Shown here: positions 55,802-64,000 of the stretch, piece by piece | Layout: the number at the start of each line of letters is the position of its first letter | Numbering within the stretch: the first letter of the stretch is position 1 | Source of the DNA: Rhynchospora pubera | Taxonomy: Eukaryota > Streptophyta > Magnoliopsida > Poales > Cyperaceae | Assembly: GCA_028095005.1 (NCBI GenBank) | Contig: CM051461.1 | Span: 62,601,840 to 62,665,839, forward strand | Direction of reading: 5' to 3' | DNA: 64,000 nt | Program-made: the position numbers and the translations under genes | Notes under the pieces: generated by a model | Seen by the model: only the letters and a program-made list of their open reading frames with translations | Databases searched by the model: none | What the model was told of the DNA's origin: nothing

Positions 55802-56592
55802 ACTTTTTTTTTTTAGTTACTAGTTTGTCTGCCGTTCGATAAAATTAAGGGACTTTGTGATTTTTGTCGGTTTAAGTGGGATTTTTGTCGATTGACGATC
55901 ATGACATTCTTCATCTGTGTATATATTCTTATATTATTGTTTCCTTTAAAAGAAACACGACATTCTTTTCCATCTTTTTGTTGTTGTAATTGTTGTCATC
56001 ATCATCTTTTTATTACTAGTTTGGAGACGATACAGATATAATTCATGGTGTACGGAAGCAGGAAGCCATTTTACACTTTTATGTGCCTAGAACCTGTCGT
56101 AACAGGAAACATGGAATATATGTATATGTTGCTCGGAGTCTAGGACTAAGAATATCAGGTGGGCTTACATATATATATACCTCTTATTTCTGAGAAATGG
56201 TAAATTGCACATAATATTTGTCAAATTTGTGATTGTTACATAGTTTGCAGATTATATGCACATTCATGAAAAATAAACTAATACAACATTAAAAATAAAA
56301 CTATAATAAGAGAGATGTTTAAAAACATTATTTCAAGCATTGTACTAATGAGTGTTTCTCCAAGGCTCGACATTAAAATTCCAAAAGTTTTTTTTTTAAA
56401 AAAAAATGAAAACAACTTACGTAATTATGTACAATAAGATTAAATCCAAACCCAAATCTTCGTAAAAAAAAACACATTCACAAACCACACTTTACATATT
56501 CAAAAATAAAACCATAAAGACCAATCATAACCCTTGTCAGAAACACCCAATACATATGAACCAATGCATATTATCTCATGCATATAACTATA
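55802..56592. other. Intergenic / IQD 3' flank
   Basis: No gene recognised; the end nearest 56592 is probable IQD 3' UTR. Confidence 0.5.
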
Positions 56593-59500
56593 TTATGCCA
56601 GAGAAGCAACACTCTTAACTGAAGCAACATCTGATGGCCGACGCGGGCCTATCTGACGCCTTCCCCTTGGATGGTTGGCACCAGGCACGTTGGATTTGCT
56701 CTCTGGCACAGAAAAAGATTGTCGTTTCTTCACCGGGATTTTCTTATCCTTCTCATCTATGATTTCTGGTGCCTTCATTTCATCCTTTATACCGGTCTGG
56801 AGAAGCCTTGACCGAGCCCTCGCCGACTCAGTTGCTTGCATGTAACTATTTCTGCGTGAAGCTGATGAATTTTTTTGGCTAGAAACTGACATGGCGACTG
56901 ATGAACGGGACATGATGGACGAGGCAGGAGATGAGGGGCGCTCTGGGGAAAAGTTGGGGTTGCCATATTTTGTTTTGAGAGATTTTCGGGCACTTTTTGT
57001 TACAAAAGGGTTGCTATTAGTCGAATCTCTTTCGGTTGGAGTGAAGCTGCTCTCGCTGAGTCGTGGGGCCATCCAACGGTCGAGCCAACCCCAGCCCCAT
57101 TGTGGGTTTGCTGGATCGAGAAGAAATGTAGCTGTCACGGCTCTTGATGGAGCTTTCCACTGTTATATCGGTTTTCTTTGGATTAAAAATTTTGATTCTA
57201 TAAGTACAAGAGAATGTGTAGTAAAAATTAACAAAACATAAATAGAATTGACAAAAATAAACTATCATAAAGTAGGTTTAATTAAATGCACAAGATACCT
57301 GTTTGAGTTATTGAATAAGGATTGAAATGACAAAGAAACTTTCCCTTTTCATGTAATTAAAAATTCACCATTTCTACTGAAATTATATTCTAGTGTTAAT
57401 GAAGAAATTGATTAAAGTTTCCTCCAAAATAAATATTCTATGTTAACTACCTTTTAACTCCTTAAGGTTTAAATGTTTACAAAGTATATTTGCTTCATAT
57501 TGGAGCACACTCAATTCATCTGCTTTCTTTCCATTTCCTTTTCTGATATTTCATTCCCCTTTGAACTCCACAGCACACTTGTTCATGGCACAAGAAGGCA
57601 ATTTATGCATATTGATTTTTTTTTTTTAAAAAAAAAACTATACCTGATGAGAATAAGCATAGGCAAGTGATCTCTCCCTTCGTATGGCAGCCTCTTGCTT
57701 GTGCAGCAAATTCGCTTCAATTTGCTCCTTGGACTGTATACTCTGGTTCCAATCGCCACTCAGCTGCCAAAATTTAAATCTCTATCAAACTCGTGTATTG
57801 ATCTCATACTCATGATAATAAATGCAGAAATAAAATAACGATGAAACCACTTCTACTAATTTACTAATAAGTTGAGATGAATAACTGAAGATTGATCAAA
57901 AGGGCAGACATACTTTGAACCGCTCAAGATCTCTTTCATGTTTAAGTTGGAGCTGCTTTCGCAAAGCCTGGTTCTCTTCCTGCATCCTGATCCTTCTCTC
58001 GCGCACCTGAGACTGAACCCTTGTCAGAGACTGCATTGATTTAAGAGCAACTGCTGTCTGACGCTTGGTCGAGTCGCTTTCTACAAGTGTCTTAAGCCTC
58101 ACCAGTGATCTCAATGCCTTGAATGCTCTCCTTGCCTGAAAGATATGGAAATCGGTTAGTTGATTAGATATTCATTGGTAGTTGAGATACCTATGCACAA
58201 AAAGTAACTCAGAACTTATTATGTTCCGAAAGGAAAAACATAAAAAGATTGTTGTACCAACTTAGAGTTACACAAAAATAAGATCATTACATTACATAAT
58301 ATAAATACGATTTGCAAAATGGCTAAGAGAACAAACACACGTATCTATCATATATTGTGACAGGCAGTAGAGAATCATTTGACAATTGTTTAATTATATA
58401 TCTGGACAATTTTAACAATAATGAATAAAATTAAATTCGAATTGTAATATCATAGACATGACTAAATATCATCATATCTACACAAAATTGTGAAACTTGC
58501 TCAGTTCCTCAAAGTAATTTGAACTTTTTCAAGTTCAAGATTAAATTTTCTTGATTCATCAACAAGTGATATTTAAATTTTATGAAATTCGAGAACCAAC
58601 TCTTGGTCTAGTAGCAAAAACCAATGTATCTTGGGTGAAAGGTCACGGGTTCGAAACTCGACTGGGATCTTTCATAGATATTTAATTTAAAAATAAGTTG
58701 GGAGGTCAAAAAAAAAATTTAAGAAATTTAGTTTCTACTCTATCAACATATGTACATACATATGAAATTATTTTTTTTAACGTTGTTTGAATTGATTTAT
58801 AATTATATGCTATTGTTAAAATTGTCACAATATATCAATATTTAAATGATCCCTCCACATGAAAAATTGTCAATCAGTAGTATTTCAGAAACAAATAACA
58901 AAGATCTAACGAAGAAATAAATAATACCAAGTAGCCACGATAAACAGCTTGAATCTTGGTAGCTGCAATCTCTTCTTTGAATTGACTTGACGAACTTGCG
59001 ACATCGACAATTGGTGCAATCTCCTCAACTTCATCAGGGAATTCTAGTAAGATCTCTTGCGGTACATCCAGTTCAGTAAATTCTGTAACAGTTACAGCAG
59101 CCTCGGGTTCCAGAGTAACTGTTGGAAGAACTAGTTCTGTGGAAGGCTTATTAGTTTGTTCAACATTGTCAATGGATGGCCTGGTAGTGGTAGGCTTGAT
59201 TAGTATTTCTTCGGTTTCGGTTACATGAAATGGAGTTACCCGAATGGGCGACAGGGAAGGTGGAGACATGGGAGGTGGAGATGGAGCTGGGGAGGGTTGC
59301 GAAGGGACTGGAGACGGAGAGGTTTTCTCCACCGGAGATGAGGATTGGAATGGGTCTGGAGATGGTGATTTCTGAATCTCAACTGGAGGCTCTGGTTGTG
59401 ATGGAACTGGAGATGGCGATTTTCTCTCGACCGGAGGGGAGGGAATGGGGCTGTGGTGGTGTTTGGATCTCCCAAATTTCCATTTCCTCTTGGATTTCTG

Positions 59501-59960
59501 CTTCTGACCTGATGAAGACTGCAGAAGGAATTTACAAATGAGTAAATGAACTAAAAAATGATTTTAAATTAGGAAATTTTACATTATAATTTTCTATGTT
59601 TTCAGTATATATTTTCTTTTTGAAAAAAAACACATGTAAGTTCTGATTCCGTAAGATTGCCTGCCTAATGCAATAATTTCTATGAACTCATTTGGAAAAG
59701 GGGAATCTTGACATTAGACATGCAACAGGGGAAAAAATGTAAGTAATAGACAAGTATTGTGTTCTACTGTACATCATTATATGTTAAGCCTGATCAATTA
59801 AAGTTTGTAGATTTTCTAGTTAACGAAATATAAACATTGTTCAATCTTTCAAATATGTAGTATTTAATTAAATAAAAAATTAAGAAGATGCGTGTGCATG
59901 TACCTCATCTTTGTTTTCCCTGCCAAAGACATCAACACAAAATGAAAGATGCCTTCCCAT
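56593..59960 (-). CDS. IQD: IQ67-domain (IQD) calmodulin-binding protein
   Basis: Five coding exons (5' to 3'): 59960-59904, 59518-58928, 58135-57914, 57763-57644, 57159-56593, all phase 0, total 518 aa. The start MGRHLSFCVDVFG and basic KRKWKFGRSK are typical of the family. A Pro/Ser-rich stretch (PSPVPSQP repeats, about 40-110) follows. The IQ67 domain (about 200-280) opens with IQAVYRGYLARRAF, a canonical IQ motif whose phase-0 intron falls after YL, as is characteristic of IQD genes. The C terminus has the DUF4005-type YMQATESARARSR and a basic, Ser-rich tail. IQD proteins bind calmodulin and act as scaffolds at microtubules, plasma membrane or nucleus; the exact paralogue cannot be named. 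Intron 2 carries a SINE. Confidence 0.93.
58591..58718 (+). mobile_element. tRNA-type SINE, copy 2 (in IQD intron 2)
   Basis: A-box-like TGGTCTAGTAGC (58604-58615), B box GGTTCGAAACTC (58648-58659), then GATCTTTCATAGATATTTAA, AAGTTGGGAGG and an A-rich tail (about 58708-58718). Inserted antisense to IQD. Same family as 29700-29817. Confidence 0.75.
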
Positions 59961-60640
59961 TTATAACCTTTTTCTTCTTCTTCTTCTTGTAACGGCCACT
60001 ATTGCATTGCTATTCTGAAAAAACAGAGAGAGAGAGAGAGAGAATACGATGATGAACAAGTGCAGAAAAAAAGAAACTTGAAAGATATACAATTTATGTT
60101 GTCCTTGTATACATATTTCTAGAAAAGGCTCCAAAATGAACCAATAAAATTACTTTTCCAAATATATCATTGATTTTTCATGATAAGTTCAGATCGGGTA
60201 TCAGCACATCTAATTATAATATATAAATGCATACAAAAAGATGTGGTAAAACTAAAAATCTTTGACAAATCATGCAAGTTCAATGTAATTATGTATGGCA
60301 AAATCCAACATCAGAATTTGGCATTTGCAAACACATCATATATATTTCCATAAAATAAAAAATTTTGCCATTTCCAAGTCGCTTCTTGCATAATATGAAA
60401 GAGATGTAGAAAATGTACACGATCGATATAAAATAACAAGAACAGAAGAAGATCCAAATAAACATAGAAAGGGAACTTACATTGAATTGCCTTCTAGCGT
60501 TTTCAGAAATTTTGACACGGAGAGAGAGAATGAGGCAAAGGAAAAGAAGAGGCGCAGAAGCCAAATGGAAGTTACTGCTCCAAAAAACCCCTCGCGCTGA
60601 CTTTTGTTTCCTTCTACAACTCTCTCCGTTTATTTCAAAG
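59961..60640 (-). other. IQD 5' UTR with leader intron
   Basis: The ATG exon extends upstream to 60014 after an acceptor TTTTTTCAG. A leader exon ends at 60481 with the strong donor AAT|GTAAGT, so the 5' UTR contains an intron of about 466 bp. (GA)n microsatellite at about 60025-60044 lies in it. The upstream limit of the leader is a guess. Confidence 0.6.
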
Positions 60641-61545
60641 GGACATGTCCATTTAAAAGAATTAACGTTCATTTAATGAACTTTTCAGTTGTTACAAACG
60701 GAGAAGCTAAGACTCCCGAGGCGTCCAAATCGAGATACTAGTCCCTGGGCCCCTCAACTCAGAGGGGGACATAGGCAAAGGTGGGCCCCACCTGCATGAA
60801 TTCATTCCATTGACACGTCGCTTCTCCAGAAAGAAACTCTCCACGTTTCTCCGCTTTCAGTTTAACTGCCCTTTTCTCTACAATTCTATGTTGCACCTGA
60901 TGCTTTAATTTGTTCTAATTAATTGACCTTTTTTACATGAGCAGTTAAAAGTTTTATTTGTGAAGGTACGCTTTCCTTTGTCATAGTTAATTTTAATGAA
61001 GACTTGTTGGGTTTTTTCAGTTAGATCTCAGGAGTAATAAATTGGAACTAACCTGGCATTTCTCGAGTTTGATTTAATCTCAGATTATTTATGATTCGAC
61101 TGTTTTGAACTTTTTATAATAAAAAAGTGATGTCTGGCGTTTTGAATTTATTATTGCATTGTGATGTTATTTTAACAAATCGTGCATCCCAAAAGACAAT
61201 TGGGGTTTCTCTTCGTGCTGCCACGGCGCCGGCTATTATGAATCCCAAAATTCCTTTATTTTTGTAAATTTATTTATAATTTGATTTTGAATTAATATGA
61301 ATCCAAAATCTTACTTAATGGTGGGCCTTTATGCGCTTAGTAAATCTAAACTAATATAACAAGTTAACAACAATTTGAACTCAATTTTATGTAATTGGTC
61401 ATGGCCTCATGGGACTATTTTGGGCTTTCTAAATATCCGTTTAAAACCTTTATTTCCATTGGGCCTTCTTAATTGTAAAATCCTACTTTTCCGGGGCCTC
61501 TTTTAAAGATGCAGGCATGCAGCTACTATTACTATCGGTAGTAGG
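60641..61545. other. Intergenic, IQD promoter side
   Basis: 60690-60860 is GC-richer and may contain IQD promoter sequence. No gene recognised. Confidence 0.45.
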
Positions 61546-61767
61546 CCTGCAAACGCAATGAAACGATCACGAAACAACCTATTTTCGTTAACCGATTCAT
61601 TTATGACACAGAACAAAAATTAATTTGTGTTAACCATTTCATTTCAAAAGGCGATCAAAATGATCCAAACGATCAATTAACTGACCATCAATTTTTATAC
61701 ATGTTTTCCTATTCCAAAACGATCAAAAACATGTAATTATATTTGATTTGTTGCTTTGGCAGTTAAT

Positions 61768-61862
<95 letters not shown>

Positions 61863-62130
61863 GCATGCATAATTGACCGATTTGATATTGCAATATTTCT
61901 GATTCATTAAAATTTATTTATAAATACTTTAAAAATACAAAAAAAAGACATAAAACGGTTAAACGAAAATAAACGAAATGAAATAGGCCAATTTCGTTAA
62001 CTGTTTCATTTAACAAACAAAAAGGATAAAAAATAATTTCGTTAATCGTTTCAAGGGGACGAAATGATCAACAGTTTAATAGAGTTGCGTTAATCGTTAA
62101 TCGTTAATCGTTTAGTAGAATGAAAGGCCA
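61546..62130. mobile_element. hAT-like non-autonomous element candidate, with long (TA)n
   Basis: Starts near GGCCTGCAAACGCAATGAAA, a form common at hAT ends. AACGAA/AAACGA-type repeats fill one side and TTCGTT/TCGTTT repeats the other, including TTAATCGTTAATCGTTAATC near 62091-62112. No matching right terminus or target duplication was found, so the borders are uncertain. Confidence 0.4.
61772..61861. repeat. (TA)n microsatellite, about 90 bp
   Basis: Uninterrupted TA dinucleotide run, the longest simple repeat in the window. Confidence 0.97.
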
Positions 62131-63162
62131 TGATAATTTTATCATTTGTATTTGATGAAATTAAAATGAAAGACCATGATAATTTCATCAATTAGCAGTT
62201 GATTCGAGAGTCAATGACAATGCTCCGAAATGAAATGTCAAATTGAAATCTAACACCTTAGAGGCTTAGATGCATTAGATATCACCACGAGGCCAACTCA
62301 AATTTGAGAACAACTTCTTCAATTATTTTCTTTCTACAAGTTTGAAACACAAAATTCAAATTCCTTATTGAATTTTGTAAACATTAAATCTTGAAATTAA
62401 TTTTTAATTTAATTAAAAAATAATGCTGCTTCTCAAATGGTGTCAGTGGCCTATATCATCTTTCTAAATTCAAAACAACCGATTCAGAAATGAAACAAAG
62501 AATTAAAAATAAAAAATAGAAGAATGAAATAGAAAACAAATCCCTGCGAGCATTTGTAAAATGATGAAAACAAAAGGGTCTAATATGACCACTCACGTCC
62601 CGATTTTTATTCGTACGTCTCCGAATCAAGCAAACTTGAGGAGCAGACAACAATATAAATGAATAAATAATCGACAAATTATACTACTCAGAAGCTGACA
62701 AGTGATAAGTATAGACTATGTCTATGTGGGCCTTCCTATGCATGACACGTCAGCTCATCATAATCATCTTTATCTCAAATCCAATATTATATAATAAACG
62801 CCAATATGCATTAATACCCAGACTATATAGCTTTTTAAGGCGCCTTAATTTTCCTCATCATGCATTAAGCAATGTACAAAGAGATTATATAGCTTTTTAG
62901 TTTGATATTAGTTTCGATCTTTAGTACCCAGACTATTTTATATATGCTAATGCTAGGACTAATATTTAAAAAAAAAAAAACTATGAAAGGAGAACGAAAT
63001 AATTGGAGAAATCAACTAAGAATTTCCCAATTAGAAATTATTTTAACCAAAAGTGAGTATGTATTTGCTCAGGTTTCAGAAAAATTATTAGTTATTATCT
63101 AACTACTAAAATTGCATGTCACGAATAAGGAATCTTTGAGGATAAAATATAACAAAATCTGA
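62131..63162. other. AT-rich intergenic sequence
   Basis: No gene recognised. ATTATATAGCTTTTTA(G/A) and TTAGTACCCAGACTAT-like phrases recur near 62815-62940, a small local duplication. Confidence 0.45.
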
Positions 63163-63313
63163 GGCTGTGTTTGGATTGGAGTGGGAAGAATAGAATAAGA
63201 AAAAAAGGGTCCAAATTTATTATTAAACAATTCAAACTTTTCACAAAGTTACACGCTTTTCAAAACTTTTTTCCACTTCTTCTCTTCTTCCCACACCTCA
63301 TCCAAACTGAGCC
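63163..63313 (-). mobile_element. MITE, GTTTGGAT family, copy 4
   Basis: Ends GGCTGTGTTTGGAT / ATCCAAACTGAGCC, flanked by TGA on both sides (63160-63162 and 63314-63316). Contains the inverse core ACTTTTCACAAAGTTACACG. Confidence 0.8.
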
Positions 63314-63379
63314 TGAAGAACCAAAAGAGTGAAGCTTTGAATAGAAGCAAAGATAGCTCGTTGAGGAGAGCGCTTCAAA

Positions 63380-63557
63380 GGGGCTGTTTGGATTGAATTG
63401 GGAATTTAGAAAAGTTGGAAAATTTTCTATTCTTAGACATAAATTTATTATAAACAATCCAAACTCTTCACAAAGTTACACACTTTTCAATAAATTTATG
63501 CATAGGAATTGAAAATTTTCTAAATTTTTCAAATTCCTAAGCTATCCAAACGCCCCC
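63380..63557 (-). mobile_element. MITE, GTTTGGAT family, copy 5
   Basis: Ends GGGGCTGTTTGGATTG / CTATCCAAACGCCCCC, flanked by AAA on both sides. Core CAATCCAAACTCTTCACAAA is nearly identical to the other copies; only about 66 bp from copy 4. Confidence 0.8.
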
Positions 63558-64000
63558 AAAGAGTATATATAATAATTCATTAGGAGAAGAATTGCATAAT
63601 ACTTTTTCTACATTGGCCAGTAGGTCGAGTATTCTAGTAGCGGGCCTTAAAATTTTCTTGATTTTGTGTAACCACCTTCAATGTCTTTTCGTGTGCACCT
63701 CCGCTTTCCTTGAGCATATTCACGGATACTCCTACGAGTACATACAAGACTACATGCGCAGTAAAACAGAAGAACTGTCCTAGTACATAACACTTATCCA
63801 ACCACGAAAAATATAGAAAACTAGAAATTTAACTGAAATTGAGAAACATAAAATTTGTTTTAGTTTTTAAAAATTATTTTTTGCTCTCGTCTCCTCTCTC
63901 TTCTCTCACCTCATATCCTTCACTCTCATCTCTCGTCTCTCTCTCGCGCGCTCATTCTCTAGGGTTCCGAGTTCCGAGTTCCGACCACCTCGCCATTAGC
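63558..64000. other. Intergenic, ending in a pyrimidine-rich leader-like stretch
   Basis: 63887-63965 is rich in TCTCTC and carries CTAGGGTTCCGAG. It could be the 5' leader of a plus-strand gene starting just beyond the window. No coding start is visible inside. Confidence 0.35.

Noticed and set aside
58604..58718. Possible tRNA gene from the GGTTCGAAACTC B box
   Set aside because: No cloverleaf can be drawn, and a near-copy at 29.7 kb shares the non-tRNA body and A-rich end, so it is a SINE.

Overview
This is plant nuclear DNA. The genes have GT-AG introns with AT-rich interiors, and the window contains a Ty1/copia Sirevirus, a plant L1-type LINE, tRNA-type SINEs, Helitron-like ends and several MITE families. 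SIZ1, IQD and TBL are plant gene families. AT richness and gene structure suggest a dicot, but I cannot name the species.

Layout. 1-6,250: relic of a proteasome RPT5 exon, a tandem-repeated pyrimidine-rich leader, the first copy of a 568-bp duplicated segment, a foldback element and a short tandem repeat. 6,253-17,948: a complete young Sirevirus with 1,567-bp LTRs, a 5-bp target duplication (TTGAG), gag, pol and an env-like ORF. It sits inside a small minus-strand ORF (promoter and start near 18.1-18.2 kb, stop at 6,229). 18-35 kb: gene-poor; a 61-bp minisatellite, a GATC-rich hairpin, the second copy of the 568-bp duplication, MITEs, Helitron-like termini, a SINE, a truncated RS-domain gene and scattered exon-like pieces of one or two unidentified minus-strand genes. 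35.6-41.8 kb: a five-exon TBL (trichome birefringence-like) acetyltransferase gene on the plus strand, with two DNA elements in its last intron. 43.0-44.4 kb: a 5'-truncated LINE with an 8-bp target duplication. 44.6-46.2 kb: a repeat block bounded by inverted 18-mers. 46.7-53.7 kb: a 16-exon SIZ1-type SUMO E3 ligase (minus). 55.4 kb: a Mutator-like MITE. 56.6-60.6 kb: a five-coding-exon IQD calmodulin-binding protein (minus). 61.5-64 kb: repeats, two more MITEs, and what may be the leader of the next gene.

The three intact host genes are unrelated in function: TBL works in Golgi polysaccharide acetylation, SIZ1 in nuclear SUMO conjugation, IQD in calcium/calmodulin-microtubule signalling. 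Splice coordinates were worked out by hand; each chain keeps frame from ATG to stop (453, 732 and 518 aa).

Most unusual features: arrays of a 14-bp palindrome (GCGTTGTACAACGC and variants) in both LTRs and again between pol and the env-like ORF; a host-like pyrimidine-rich leader in front of the env-like ORF; a pol frame that opens exactly after an acceptor-like TTTTTGTAG; and the insertion of the element seven codons before the stop of a small ORF.
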